Assembly (NCBI GenBank): GCA_949289345.1
Contig: CASENS010000031.1
Location: 1-61,338 of the forward strand
Source of the DNA: an uncultured Bacteroides sp.
GTDB lineage: Bacteria > Bacteroidota > Bacteroidia > Bacteroidales > Bacteroidaceae
Length of the DNA: 61,338 bases
Direction of reading: 5' to 3'
The notes under the pieces: generated by a model
Database searches by the model: none
What the model was told of the DNA's origin: nothing
What the model saw: the letters and a program-made list of their open reading frames with translations, nothing else
Program-made: the position numbers and the translations under genes
Shown here: positions 18,543 through 28,872 of the stretch, piece after piece
Numbering within the stretch: position 1 is the first letter of the stretch
Layout of the letters: each line of letters starts with the position of its first letter

Positions 18543-21500
18543 ATGAAGTTGGAATTGAAAATACAGTTTATCATATTAAACATACTGATTTTGTTTGGCG
18601 TTTCGGCATGTGTTTTTCAAGCAGAGGAGTCGGAACGTAAAATGAATTTTGACGCAGGTTGGAAATTCTATCGGGGGCATGTGGAAGGAGCAGAGAACGA
18701 AGTCTTTGATGATTCTTCCTGGCGTACAATGGATTTGCCTCACGATTGGAGTGTAGAACCTTTGGTAGCCTCGGACAGCTTGCATGTCGGTCCTTTCTCG
18801 AAAGAAAGCGCAGGTGGTTTTGCCACAGGGCAGACGGTAGGGGGAGAAGGATGGTATCGCAAAACTTTTATCATACCGAAGAAAGACGCGAATAAACTTC
18901 ATACGCTGTATTTTGAAGGTGTTTACGCACAGTCCGATATTTGGATAAACGGTAAGCATGTGAATTTTAATGCCTATGGATATTCGTCATTCAGATGTGA
19001 CATTACGCCTTATTGCCACCCCGCAGGTGAAGTGAATACCATAGCGGTGAAGGTTGTAAACGAGGGCAAGAATTCCCGCTGGTATGCAGGTTCCGGTATA
19101 TACAGACATGTGTGGCTGATAGTTACCGAAAGGGTGCATTTGGACGAATGGGGAGTGGCAGTTCGTACCACGAATGTGTCAGAGGATGAGGCTATGTTGG
19201 CCATTGAGACGAGTGTTATCAATGAAGAGGATAATCCCGCAGCGTTGAAATTGGGTATTGAGATTGTTTCTCCGGATAATCAAATTGTTGCCCGCCAGGA
19301 GAGCGTGGCGGATGTTAATGCTCATAGTGATAAAAATATTGTGATTTCTTTACCTATAAAGCAGGCTAAGTTGTGGTCGGTAGATGTTCCTAATCTATAT
19401 AAAGCGAGAATCGTTCTTAGCTCAAATGAAGAACTTGTAGATCAATTGGTCGTTCCGTTTGGCATTCGTACAATCTCTTTTGATGCCCGTGAAGGCTTTA
19501 AATTGAATGGTTTCTCTTTGGAGTTGAAAGGCGGTTGTGTACATCATGATAATGGTTTGCTGGGTGCTGTTTCATTGGACAGAGCTGAGGAACGCAAAGT
19601 AGAATTATTGAAAGCAAATGGTTATAATGCGGTTCGGTGCTCCCATAATCCTCCGGCAGAGGCGTTTCTCCGGGCGTGCGATGAACAAGGCCTGTTGGTG
19701 ATAGACGAGGCTTTTGACCACTGGCAGAAGGGGAAAAATCCTCAAGACTACCACCGCTTCTTTGATGAATGGAGTGAGAAGGATATTGCCGCTATGGTTC
19801 TGAGAGATCGGAATCACCCGTCAATTATTATGTGGAGTATCGGAAATGAGATTGAAGAACGTTCGGATGAGGCGGGAATAAAGACTGCGGAACGTTTAAG
19901 TCAGATAGTGAAACGTATCGATTCGTCCCGTCCGGTCACCGCCGCCATCAATGACTATTGGGATAATCCCGAAATGAGTTGGAAACAAGATGCTTCCAAA
20001 GCCATGGAACATTTGGATGTAGTTGGGTATAACTATATGTGGTATGAATATGAGAACGATCACGCAAAGGATCCTGCTCGTATTATATATGGAAGTGAGA
20101 GTGTTGCCCAAGAAACGGCTAAAAATTGGAATTTGGTGAAGAGACATCCTTATATTATAGGTGATTTCGTATGGACGGCTATTGATTATTTGGGCGAAGC
20201 GGGTATAGGCCATGTCTTGATTCAAAAAAAGGGCGAGAAAAATCCTCAGTTTATGGGTTGGCCTTGGTATAATGCCTGGTGTGGTGACATTGATATTTGC
20301 GGTGAAAAGAAACCTCAGTCTTATTACAGGGATATCATATGGGGCGAAAGAGAAATTACCATGGCTGTACAACCTGTATTATCCGCAGGTTTAGAGGAGC
20401 AAATCAGTTACTGGGGATGGAAAGATGAAGAACGTAGTTGGAATTGGAAAGGATTTGAAGGTAAACCGATGAAGGTGAACGTATATACACAAGCCCCCAA
20501 AGTGCGGCTTTATTTAAATGATCGTTTGTTGGGTGAGCAGAATGTTTCAGAGTCGGATTACTCTACTACTTTTATCGTAAATTATCAGCCAGGTACACTC
20601 AAAGCTGTTCCCGTTTATGATAATAGTGAATCTTCAAGTACTATTCTGAAAACAACAGGTTCTCCGGTGAAGATACGTTTAGTAGCGGATCGTCCGGTGA
20701 TAAAAGCTGATAAAAATGATTTATCCTACATTACCATAGAATTGGTAGATGAAAATGGATTAGTAGTGCCGGATGCGGATCGAACCGTAAGTTTAAGTGT
20801 TATGGGTGAGGGCTGCATTAAAGGTTCGGGTAACGCTTGTCCTACCGATATGGGGAGTTTCCGCTCCTTGTCGCCCAAGACCTTCAAAGGAAAGGCAATG
20901 GCCATATTGCAATCGAACGGGGTCGCAGGGGAAATAATTTTGCGTGTCACGTCAGAAAATATGGGCGAAGCAACTATTACTGTTCAAGCGGCTGATAATG
21001 GTAGATTGGAATCTGACTTGCAAAAGGGAATTATCTCCGGAAGCGTTTGGAGAGACACGGACGGAAATCCCATCAACGCCCATGGAGGCGGTATTTTATA
21101 CCATGAGGGGACTTATTATTGGTATGGTGAATGTAAGGGGGATTCTACTTATCGTTTGGATTGGGTAAAGACCTGGGATTGCTGGCGTGCGGATGCGGGA
21201 GGAGTAGCTTGCTATTCGTCCAAGAATTTGCTGGACTGGAAATTTGAGGGAATAGCCCTTTCACCGGTTATCGAGGACGAGCATTCGGACTTGCATCCTT
21301 CGCAGGTGATAGAACGCCCCAAGGTTATCTATAATGACAAGACCCGGAAGTTTGTCATGTGGATGCACATTGAAAGTCCGGATTATGAAAAAGCCCATGC
21401 TGGAGTTGCAATTAGTGATTCTCCGGTAGGTCCGTTTACTTATTTAGGTTCGATGAAGCCGAACGGAGAAGATTGTCGTGACCAAACGCTTTTTAAGGAT

Positions 21501-21962
21501 GATGACGGAAAAGCCTATCATATTTGTGCGTCAGAGTGGAACAGAACCTTGTACATAAGTCTGTTGACTGAGGATTATACGGCTTGTTCGGGTACTTTTG
21601 TCAGAAGATTTATCGGGCAATCGCGTGAAGCTCCTGCTGTTTTTAAAAGGGACGGACGTTATTATATGTTTTCATCGGGGTGTACGGGCTGGGATCCCAA
21701 TGAAGCTCGATGGGCCGTTGCGGATTCAATGTTAGGTTTGTGGGAACTGATGGATAATCCTTGTAAAGGCAAAGATGCCGATAAAACGTTTTATGGTCAA
21801 AGTACTCATGTATTTCCTATCAATGGAAAGGAGGATAGCTTTGTCGCCATGTTTGATAAATGGAATAAAACGGATTTGGCGGATTCGCGTTATATTTGGT
21901 TGCCGATAGAATTTGTAGGAGAAAGACCGGTTGTTCGTTGGCTTGACCAATGGGTGCCTTAA
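18543..21962 (+). CDS. GH2-GH43 fusion enzyme (beta-galactosidase plus GH43, exo-galactanase-like)
   Basis: The 1139-aa lipoprotein (Cys23 in FGVSACVF) joins two catalytic modules. Residues about 30-810 are a complete GH2 enzyme with acid/base Glu436 (SIGNEI) and nucleophile Glu519 (YGSESV). Residues about 820-1139 are a GH43-type five-bladed propeller that begins NAHGGGILYHEGTYYWYGE. In that blade the canonical GH43 catalytic Asp is absent and replaced by an A-H-G-G segment. This is the pattern of the GH43 subfamilies that include exo-beta-1,3-galactanases, some of which are known to lack the usual base. I infer sequential attack on one galactan-type chain by the two modules. It overlaps nothing, and the next ATG is 16 bp downstream. 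The upstream neighbour is a single-module GH2 paralogue. Confidence 0.85.
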   Translation: MKLELKIQFIILNILILFGVSACVFQAEESERKMNFDAGWKFYRGHVEGAENEVFDDSSWRTMDLPHDWSVEPLVASDSLHVGPFSKESAGGFATGQTVGGEGWYRKTFIIPKKDANKLHTLYFEGVYAQSDIWINGKHVNFNAYGYSSFRCDITPYCHPAGEVNTIAVKVVNEGKNSRWYAGSGIYRHVWLIVTERVHLDEWGVAVRTTNVSEDEAMLAIETSVINEEDNPAALKLGIEIVSPDNQIVARQESVADVNAHSDKNIVISLPIKQAKLWSVDVPNLYKARIVLSSNEELVDQLVVPFGIRTISFDAREGFKLNGFSLELKGGCVHHDNGLLGAVSLDRAEERKVELLKANGYNAVRCSHNPPAEAFLRACDEQGLLVIDEAFDHWQKGKNPQDYHRFFDEWSEKDIAAMVLRDRNHPSIIMWSIGNEIEERSDEAGIKTAERLSQIVKRIDSSRPVTAAINDYWDNPEMSWKQDASKAMEHLDVVGYNYMWYEYENDHAKDPARIIYGSESVAQETAKNWNLVKRHPYIIGDFVWTAIDYLGEAGIGHVLIQKKGEKNPQFMGWPWYNAWCGDIDICGEKKPQSYYRDIIWGEREITMAVQPVLSAGLEEQISYWGWKDEERSWNWKGFEGKPMKVNVYTQAPKVRLYLNDRLLGEQNVSESDYSTTFIVNYQPGTLKAVPVYDNSESSSTILKTTGSPVKIRLVADRPVIKADKNDLSYITIELVDENGLVVPDADRTVSLSVMGEGCIKGSGNACPTDMGSFRSLSPKTFKGKAMAILQSNGVAGEIILRVTSENMGEATITVQAADNGRLESDLQKGIISGSVWRDTDGNPINAHGGGILYHEGTYYWYGECKGDSTYRLDWVKTWDCWRADAGGVACYSSKNLLDWKFEGIALSPVIEDEHSDLHPSQVIERPKVIYNDKTRKFVMWMHIESPDYEKAHAGVAISDSPVGPFTYLGSMKPNGEDCRDQTLFKDDDGKAYHICASEWNRTLYISLLTEDYTACSGTFVRRFIGQSREAPAVFKRDGRYYMFSSGCTGWDPNEARWAVADSMLGLWELMDNPCKGKDADKTFYGQSTHVFPINGKEDSFVAMFDKWNKTDLADSRYIWLPIEFVGERPVVRWLDQWVP

Positions 21963-21978
21963 AAAAACAGTTGCAAGT

Positions 21979-24723
21979 ATGAAAAAGATAGTTTTATTTG
22001 TTGTTGTATGTACACTGTTGATGGCAGTGTCGGCTCAGACGGTATATAAAGTAGACGCTTCTGATGTGATGGAGGAACCAGTATGCGGACGTTTGAAGAT
22101 GGGGGATGCCGGTACAGGTAGCAGGGCTTTGGAAGTTAATAACCTGTATATGACTTTGGGTGATCGTCCCATTTTGCCGGTTATGGGCGAGTTGCATTTT
22201 TCGCGTATGCGTAAAGACTTGTGGGAAGACCGGATTTTGAAAATGAAAGCTTGCGGAATTGATATCATTTCGACTTATTTGTTTTGGAATCATCACGAGG
22301 AGATTGAAGGACAATTTGATTGGGAAGGTGAAAAGGACTTGCGCAGCTTCATTCAATTGTGCGGCAAGCACGGGATGCTTGTGATACCTCGTTTGGGACC
22401 TTGGTCGCATGGCGAAGCGCGTAACGGAGGAACGCCGGATTGGATATTACAGAAGAAATACATCAAAGACCGCTCCAATGACGTCGTGTATCAGCATTAT
22501 GTCCGGCGTTATTTTTCAGAGATTGCAAAGCAATTGTCCGGGCTTTATTATAAAGATGGAGGCAATGTAATTGGTATCCAATTGGAGAATGAATATTGGT
22601 ATGCAAAAAAGGGGGAAGCGCACATCCAGTGGTTGAAAGATACGGCATTGGAATTGGGAATAGATGTTCCTCTATATACTGTGACAGGATGGGGTGACGG
22701 TTCGGTGCCTCCTTTAGAGGTAATCCCTTTATGGGGAGGATATGCCGATGCTCCTTGGGTGGAACATGTGGAGAAGGAGTACCAGCCGGGAAATTTCCAA
22801 TTTAATTATTTCCGTGACAATGAGCATATCGGAAATGACCAAATAAAGCGTGACGATGTTTATATGACGTATGAGGACTATCCTTTCTTTACTTGTGAGA
22901 TGGGGGTGGGCGTACAGAATACTTATCATCGCAGACTTCATATTGACCCTTTAGACGGCTTAGGCATGATTATGGCAAGATTGGGTTCCGGTTCCAATTT
23001 ATTGGGGTATTATATTTTTGCCGGAGCTACTCAGTTTACGGGAAAACTTTGGTCTACGGAAGAAGAACAGTTAAAGACCGGGTATTGGAGCCGTTTACCT
23101 GTAAAGTCTTATGATTTTCAGGCGGCAATCTGTGAGTCGGGTGAAATAGCCGGTTCCTATAAGAAGGTTAAGAAACTCCATTACTTTGTCAATGAGTTTG
23201 GAGGGGATTTGGCACCAATGATGTCAGTTATTCCTTCGTGTGACAAAAACGGTTTGCAGGTGGCGGTGCGTTCCAACAACGAGTCTGGTTATTTATTTGG
23301 AATTAATTATTCCCGATATCATCCAAAGGATGTGCAGAACGGAGTGAAATTCGAGGTGAAATTAAAGGATAAAGTGTTGCGTTTTCCTCAAAGAGGCATA
23401 AACTTGCAGGACAGTACAGTTTTTGTTTGGCCTTTGAATGTATCATTGGGTGACATGCGTCTGAATTATGCGACGGCTCAGTTATTGGGAAGTGTGGATA
23501 ATTGCTATGTATTCTTTCAAAATCGAAATATCCCGGTGGAGTTCTCGTTGGATAAATCCAACATACGGAGTGTAGAGGCCAGTTTGGCGGAAATCAAGGA
23601 GGAAAGCGACTGTTGGATGGTCAGTCGTATGAAGCCAGGAAAAGACTGCTTGCTGAAAGTTCAATTGCGGAGTGGAGAGGAAAAATACATTCTTGTTTTG
23701 ACGGAGAGGGAAGCCGATAATTGTTGGATGCTGGATGCAAAAGGGAAGAAAACTTGTTATTTATCAGATGCCGGCCTTTATAGTTCGAATGGGGACATTT
23801 ATCTTCTTTCCACTAATAGTAAGACGGTATATCACAAGTTTGTGACGGGTGAGCAACCAAGATTTGTATCGTATGAAGTAGATATGCGTTTTCCGGAGGT
23901 GAATATTCAAGTACATCCTAAAAAAATACTGGATGATGCGTGTTGGTTGGAAACGGCTAATTTTAAAGAAATAGACGCTTATCATAAACGTTACCACCGT
24001 TTTTTCTTCAAGGAATTCAGTATAGGAAATCCTTCCGAGATAAAGAGTGCCACGATGTATATCTATCCGGAGTCTGAGTGTGTGTTGAATTTGAATGATA
24101 ATTGGGTCAACCAAGCCATAAAACCCCATTGCTTGAATGAAGTGGATCTTACCGGGTATGTGCGGAAAGGGAATAATTCGCTTTTCGCCAGTTTCGGCTA
24201 TGTAGAAGGAGAAAAGAAATTTGCGGCTCGTGTATTGATTGAATATTACAATTATGACAAAGTGGAGTTCTGTACGGACAGTTCGTGGGTGACAACCGAT
24301 TATTATTCCAATCCTTCGTTAATGAGATGGTTCCCGTCCCCGGTGGCTCCCATAATTGTTGAGAAGCCCCAATATGCGGATCGTATTGTTTGTGACGCTT
24401 TTAAGGAATGGTGTATACAAGTGCCGGCTGACGCATTGGCGGATGTGCATAACATTTATATGCGCATGAAATATGCCGGAGACAGGACCGAACTTTACAA
24501 CGGATACATGTTGTCGGATGATAACTATAATAGTCATGCGGTATGGACCGTAGGATTGAACCGGCAGGAACATTCGGTAGAAGGGAAAGATTTGCAGCTT
24601 CTGATATATAGTATGAAACCGGATGAAAAAATCTTTTTTGATTTGCCGGCCAATGGTTCCGATGAATATCCGGTTCTTCATTCCATTGAATTTGATGTGG
24701 AATGTTTGCAAAAGATAGAATGA
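21979..24723 (+). CDS. GH35 beta-galactosidase
   Basis: I place the start at 21979, where a standard signal peptide begins (MKKIVLFVVVCTLL, cut after SAQ). An in-frame upstream ATG lies inside the preceding gene and gives no signal. The 914-aa protein has the GH35 TIM barrel at about 45-400. The acid/base Glu205 is in QLENEYW and the nucleophile Glu307 in TCEMGVG. The segment STYLFWNHHEEIEGQFDW is the typical GH35 substrate-pocket strand. Beta-sandwich domains fill the rest, including a jelly-roll-like region near 690-800. GH35 enzymes remove terminal beta-1,3-, 1,4- or 1,6-galactose; linkage cannot be told here. Its place after the GH2-GH43 gene strengthens the beta-galactan theme. Confidence 0.93.
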   Translation: MKKIVLFVVVCTLLMAVSAQTVYKVDASDVMEEPVCGRLKMGDAGTGSRALEVNNLYMTLGDRPILPVMGELHFSRMRKDLWEDRILKMKACGIDIISTYLFWNHHEEIEGQFDWEGEKDLRSFIQLCGKHGMLVIPRLGPWSHGEARNGGTPDWILQKKYIKDRSNDVVYQHYVRRYFSEIAKQLSGLYYKDGGNVIGIQLENEYWYAKKGEAHIQWLKDTALELGIDVPLYTVTGWGDGSVPPLEVIPLWGGYADAPWVEHVEKEYQPGNFQFNYFRDNEHIGNDQIKRDDVYMTYEDYPFFTCEMGVGVQNTYHRRLHIDPLDGLGMIMARLGSGSNLLGYYIFAGATQFTGKLWSTEEEQLKTGYWSRLPVKSYDFQAAICESGEIAGSYKKVKKLHYFVNEFGGDLAPMMSVIPSCDKNGLQVAVRSNNESGYLFGINYSRYHPKDVQNGVKFEVKLKDKVLRFPQRGINLQDSTVFVWPLNVSLGDMRLNYATAQLLGSVDNCYVFFQNRNIPVEFSLDKSNIRSVEASLAEIKEESDCWMVSRMKPGKDCLLKVQLRSGEEKYILVLTEREADNCWMLDAKGKKTCYLSDAGLYSSNGDIYLLSTNSKTVYHKFVTGEQPRFVSYEVDMRFPEVNIQVHPKKILDDACWLETANFKEIDAYHKRYHRFFFKEFSIGNPSEIKSATMYIYPESECVLNLNDNWVNQAIKPHCLNEVDLTGYVRKGNNSLFASFGYVEGEKKFAARVLIEYYNYDKVEFCTDSSWVTTDYYSNPSLMRWFPSPVAPIIVEKPQYADRIVCDAFKEWCIQVPADALADVHNIYMRMKYAGDRTELYNGYMLSDDNYNSHAVWTVGLNRQEHSVEGKDLQLLIYSMKPDEKIFFDLPANGSDEYPVLHSIEFDVECLQKIE

Positions 24724-24752
24724 TAGAAACTAAAAATAGAATAGATTAGCGT

Positions 24753-26285
24753 ATGAAAAGCATTAAAAGTTTATTTCTGGGAGGTTGGGCAATAATGTTG
24801 TTTTCTTGCTCGCCCCAAGTGACTACAACGAATTACTATTTTGACCCGATAAACGGAAATGATGCGAATGACGGGAAGTCAATAGAGAGGCCGTTCAAAT
24901 CTTTGGCGAAGACGCGCTCTTTGTTCCTCCAAGGAGGGGACAGTGTTTTGCTGAAGTCAGGAGCGGTATTTACGGAGCAGCTTTCCCTGTCTTGTAAAGG
25001 TACGAGAGACAGGCCTGTTGTATTGGGAAAATATGGCGGTGTGGACAGGCCGCATATTAAAGGAGATGGAACAGATACCGCATCTGTGTATATTTGGAAT
25101 TCAGAGCAGATTGTGATACGCGATCTTGAAATCTCGAATCAAGGAGCAGAGCCTAAGGCTGGGCTGAAAGGATTGTGGCTAAATTTGAAAGACTATGGTG
25201 AAGCTCGTAATGTGATGATAGACAACATATATGTACATGATGTTTATGGGAGTACGGTGATAGAAGAAGGAGGTGGAATAGGCATTAGCGTTCAAAATGC
25301 CCGTGATAATGACAGTATCTTGAATCGGTATGTGGGACTGACTATTCAGAATTGCCGGATTGAGGATTGCCAGCGTGACGGGATTAAGCTTAATGGATAT
25401 TGGATAAGAAAGCAATGGAACCCGAACCTGCAAGTTGTCATACGAAATAATGTGTTGGACGGTGTTCCGGGTGATGGCATTGTGGTGGCTGGATGTGACG
25501 GTACCTTGATTGAATATAACGTGATGAAGAATTGTCCTCGTACCTTGCCCGCTTCCGAAGCGTGTGACGGCATATGGCCTTGGTGCAGTGACAATACGTT
25601 GGTGCAGTTCAATGTGGTAAGCGACCACAAGTCTATCATTGACGGATATGCTTATGATTCCGATTGGGGATGCCGCAACTCCGTTTTCCAATATAATTTG
25701 AGTTACAACAATGATGGCGGCTTTATGTTGGTCATCGGTACGGACGGTTGGCCGGATGAGTGGTGCGTGAACGGAAACAAAGAGACCATTGTGCGTTATA
25801 ATGTCAGCATCAATGATGGTTTGCGCAACTATATGACTAACGCCAGTCATAGAGAATCTTATTTCTGCCCGGTGATGAATTTTACAGGATATACGCAGAA
25901 TACGATGGTAGAGAATAACCTCTTTTATCTGTTCCCGAAACCGGAGCCTCAAATAGATCGCACATTGTTTCATTTTACTGAGCATGATTCCGCATATGGC
26001 AAGGGAGACGTGTTTAAGAATAACTATATTTATGCTCCTGAGGAAACTGTGGCCGTTAAAGAAGAGAAAGCAAAGGGAAATGAGTATACGGGGAATCGGT
26101 ATGTAGGCAAACTGTTAACTCCCGCATCCGGCTTTATGAAGTATGAGGGCGCTTTTGACAAATCTTTATGGTATAATGCCGAGGACAAGAATTGGGACAT
26201 CCTGCTTGACTTTTTGAAAGACAAAAAGGTGCCGATAGATGGTAAAGAATTGAGTGTGCTGGAGATTATCGGTACATCCCGTTAG
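24753..26285 (+). CDS. Right-handed parallel beta-helix lipoprotein
   Basis: The 510-aa protein has a lipobox Cys (LFSCSPQ, about residue 19) and a leading motif typical of secreted beta-helix enzymes (FDPINGNDANDGKS, then a PFKSL turn). It continues into repeated rungs with N-N-V/Y and G-I turns (about 110-420). This fold is shared by polysaccharide lyases, GH28, GH120 and GH141 enzymes and by non-catalytic binding proteins. I cannot assign a family or catalytic residues. It is related to the protein at 28.9 kb, which shares the N-terminal layout. As part of the PUL operon it probably cuts or grips an acidic or branched part of the substrate; that is inference. Confidence 0.8.
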   Translation: MKSIKSLFLGGWAIMLFSCSPQVTTTNYYFDPINGNDANDGKSIERPFKSLAKTRSLFLQGGDSVLLKSGAVFTEQLSLSCKGTRDRPVVLGKYGGVDRPHIKGDGTDTASVYIWNSEQIVIRDLEISNQGAEPKAGLKGLWLNLKDYGEARNVMIDNIYVHDVYGSTVIEEGGGIGISVQNARDNDSILNRYVGLTIQNCRIEDCQRDGIKLNGYWIRKQWNPNLQVVIRNNVLDGVPGDGIVVAGCDGTLIEYNVMKNCPRTLPASEACDGIWPWCSDNTLVQFNVVSDHKSIIDGYAYDSDWGCRNSVFQYNLSYNNDGGFMLVIGTDGWPDEWCVNGNKETIVRYNVSINDGLRNYMTNASHRESYFCPVMNFTGYTQNTMVENNLFYLFPKPEPQIDRTLFHFTEHDSAYGKGDVFKNNYIYAPEETVAVKEEKAKGNEYTGNRYVGKLLTPASGFMKYEGAFDKSLWYNAEDKNWDILLDFLKDKKVPIDGKELSVLEIIGTSR

Positions 26286-26381
26286 CGCTTTGCGCACAGA
26301 GTCTAATTTGTGTGAATTTATGATAGTTTTCAAGGTAGAGGATTAAATCTCTCTTGAAAGCATTTACAGGCGGGGCTTCGG

Positions 26382-26462
26382 AATGTTTCTAACATAGACC
26401 CCGAAGGTTAGAAACATTCCCCCTCTATGTTAGAAACGTTCGGTCTCTGTGTTAGATACATT
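26382..26462. repeat. Palindrome array 3: four units, exact 22-bp period, same core as array 1
   Basis: Units start at 26382, 26404, 26426 and 26448: AATGTTTCTAACATA, AAGGTTAGAAACATT, TATGTTAGAAACGTT and TGTGTTAGATACATT. The array fills the 281-bp gap inside the PUL operon between the first beta-helix gene and the GH20 gene; the linkers resemble those of array 1 (AGACCCC, CCCCCTC). Confidence 0.85.
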
Positions 26463-26566
26463 GTTTTCGAGGGTGATAGGACGCTTCTTTTATATGTTTA
26501 TATTTTTATAGATAAAGTTTATGCATTGGAATGGGGAAGTACTAATTTGATTTTACGCATTTAATC

Positions 26567-28858
26567 ATGAAAAAATTATATATAATATGTCTTGTGGCCA
26601 TGAGCCTGGCAATGTTTTCATCTGTCGCTATGAGTACGAATATCATCCCTCAACCTTCATCGGTGCAGGAAATGAAAGGTGAGTTTGACATGACTCCTTG
26701 TGTCGGTATTGATTATACGGGTAAGCTGGCAGAAGTGAATGGATTGATAGAGCGTTTTATCAAGCAAATGTCGGATGAGTATGGCTTGTCCTTGAAAAAC
26801 GCTAAAGGGCAGAAGCGTCAAATACGATTGCAGGATAAGTCCGATTTGGGAGCAGAAGCTTATGAATTGCTCATATCTACTCAAAAGATAACAATCAAGG
26901 CTTCTTCCATAGCGGGTTTCTTCTATGCATTCCGTACGATTGGGCAGTTACTTTTGGCCAGTGAGTCGCACGCATCGCTTCCCTGCATGAAAGTAAAAGA
27001 CGAACCTCGTTTTCCTTACCGTGGGTTTCTGATTGATGCAGGCAGGTATTATATGCCAGTAGAGGATGTGAAGAAAATCATTGATGTGGCTGCAAATTAT
27101 AAATTGAACCGCTTTCATTGGCATTTGACCGATGACCAAGGTTGGAGATTGGAGATAAAGAAATATCCTTTACTTACGGAGAAGGGATCTACCCGTTGGG
27201 GTTCCGCTTGGGGGACATGGGATCAATATTATCCGGCTCATTATGATGGGAAACCTCATTCGGGGTATTATACGCAGGAAGAAGTACGCGAGATAGTGAA
27301 GTATGCTTCGGAGCGGCAAATTACGATTGTTCCTGAGATAGAGATGCCCGGACATGCGTTGGCGGCTTTAAGTGTCTATCCGGAATACGCTTGTAGTTTC
27401 CATAAGAATGTAAGCATGATGGCTGGAGCCGGCATTTCGGATCAGGTGTTTTGTCCCAAACCGCAGACTTTCCAATTCATTAAGGATGTGCTGACCGAGG
27501 TGGCGGATTTATTTCCGGGAGAGTATATTCATATTGGCGGTGACGAGTGTCCTAAAACCTCTTGGGAACGTTGTGCGGACTGCCAAGCCTTAATGAAGCG
27601 TGAACATTTGAAAAATGAGAATGAACTTCATGCCTATTTTATTCAACAGGTTGAGGACATAGCTGAAGGTCTTGGACGCAAACTCATTGGTTGGGATGAA
27701 GTGTTGGAGGGAGGATTGCCGTTAAAATCTACAGTCATGTCATGGCGCGGCGAGGCCGGAGGAATAAAGGCGGCAAAACTGGGCAATGACGTTATCATGG
27801 CTCCTAATACCTATTGTTATATTGACTATTATCAAGAGTACCCTGAATTTGCGCCATTATCTATCGGGGGATTCATCCCTTTGGAAAAAGTATATGGTTA
27901 CGAACCTGTTTCCCGAGAGCTTACCGAGGAAGAGGGGCAGCGTATTATTGGTATTCAAGGTAATGTTTGGGGAGAATATGTGGCAGATAGAGAAAAGTAT
28001 GAGTACTTGGCTTTTCCCCGTTTGCTGGCTATTGCGGAAGTGGCGTGGAGCAGACCGGAAAATAAGGATCTCGGACGTTTTATCTCCAATTTGGAGAAGG
28101 AATTTTCGTATTTCCGGAAAAGAGATGTCAATGCTTGCCGTGAGTATTTTAGACCTCGCATTCAAGGAGCATGGGATAATACGGTGGGGAAGTTCTTGGT
28201 GAGTCTGGAGACTTTATGTCCTAAAACAAAAATTTATTATACGTTGGATGGGTCTGAGCCTACAGCTCAATCTTCTCTATATACGTCTCCGGTTGTCCTT
28301 TCCGGAAATGCCTGTGTGAGAGCTGTCGCCACAGATGCTTCGGGGGCAATATTGGAGAAGCCGACATTGAGACGTTTTGTAGTTAACAAGGCTACGGGGT
28401 GTAGTTATACGTTGTCTACAGAACCTTGGAGTTTGGACTGGTATCCAGTAAAACCGGTTTTGTTCACAGATGGAGTCTACGGTTTTGTTCCTTCCAATAG
28501 TGAATGGGCGGCTATCGTCTCGGGTGAGGAAATTGTGATAGATCTGAAAGAAAGCATAGTGGTTTCGGGGGTTCGGTTTGGTACGATGGTAGCTCCTATA
28601 AACAGCGTGCTTCCGGCTAAGTCGGCGGAATGCTTTTTGTCGGATGACGGGAAAGTTTTCCACCGTATTGGTGCCAGTGAGTTTACTTACCCTCTTTATA
28701 AAGGAGAAAAAGAGGTGTATAGGAATTATGTGAAGACAAGTGGCGGGAAGGGACGTTATTTGAAATTGGTTATTCATGGGCAGACGGATTTGCCGGATGA
28801 TTACCCTTATCCTAATTCTGAGGCCTACATGGCATTGGATGAGATAGAAGTATTTTAA
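26567..28858 (+). CDS. GH20 beta-N-acetylhexosaminidase
   Basis: The 763-aa protein has a signal peptide (to about residue 23), a GH20b alpha/beta N-terminal domain (about 25-145), and the GH20 TIM barrel (about 148-500) with the catalytic pair Asp326-Glu327 in HIGGDECPKTSW. The tail holds a CHB_HEX_C-like region (YYTLDGSEPTAQSS near 555) and a C-terminal F5/8-type carbohydrate-binding-like domain (about 630-763). GH20 enzymes release terminal beta-GlcNAc or beta-GalNAc by substrate-assisted catalysis; the Asp-Glu pair needed for that is intact. Its presence says the target glycan, or a host glycan attacked at the same time, contains N-acetylhexosamine. It starts 105 bp after array 3 and is followed at 14 bp by the second beta-helix gene. 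Confidence 0.93.
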   Translation: MKKLYIICLVAMSLAMFSSVAMSTNIIPQPSSVQEMKGEFDMTPCVGIDYTGKLAEVNGLIERFIKQMSDEYGLSLKNAKGQKRQIRLQDKSDLGAEAYELLISTQKITIKASSIAGFFYAFRTIGQLLLASESHASLPCMKVKDEPRFPYRGFLIDAGRYYMPVEDVKKIIDVAANYKLNRFHWHLTDDQGWRLEIKKYPLLTEKGSTRWGSAWGTWDQYYPAHYDGKPHSGYYTQEEVREIVKYASERQITIVPEIEMPGHALAALSVYPEYACSFHKNVSMMAGAGISDQVFCPKPQTFQFIKDVLTEVADLFPGEYIHIGGDECPKTSWERCADCQALMKREHLKNENELHAYFIQQVEDIAEGLGRKLIGWDEVLEGGLPLKSTVMSWRGEAGGIKAAKLGNDVIMAPNTYCYIDYYQEYPEFAPLSIGGFIPLEKVYGYEPVSRELTEEEGQRIIGIQGNVWGEYVADREKYEYLAFPRLLAIAEVAWSRPENKDLGRFISNLEKEFSYFRKRDVNACREYFRPRIQGAWDNTVGKFLVSLETLCPKTKIYYTLDGSEPTAQSSLYTSPVVLSGNACVRAVATDASGAILEKPTLRRFVVNKATGCSYTLSTEPWSLDWYPVKPVLFTDGVYGFVPSNSEWAAIVSGEEIVIDLKESIVVSGVRFGTMVAPINSVLPAKSAECFLSDDGKVFHRIGASEFTYPLYKGEKEVYRNYVKTSGGKGRYLKLVIHGQTDLPDDYPYPNSEAYMALDEIEVF

Positions 28859-28872
28859 AATCGAGTCAAGTT

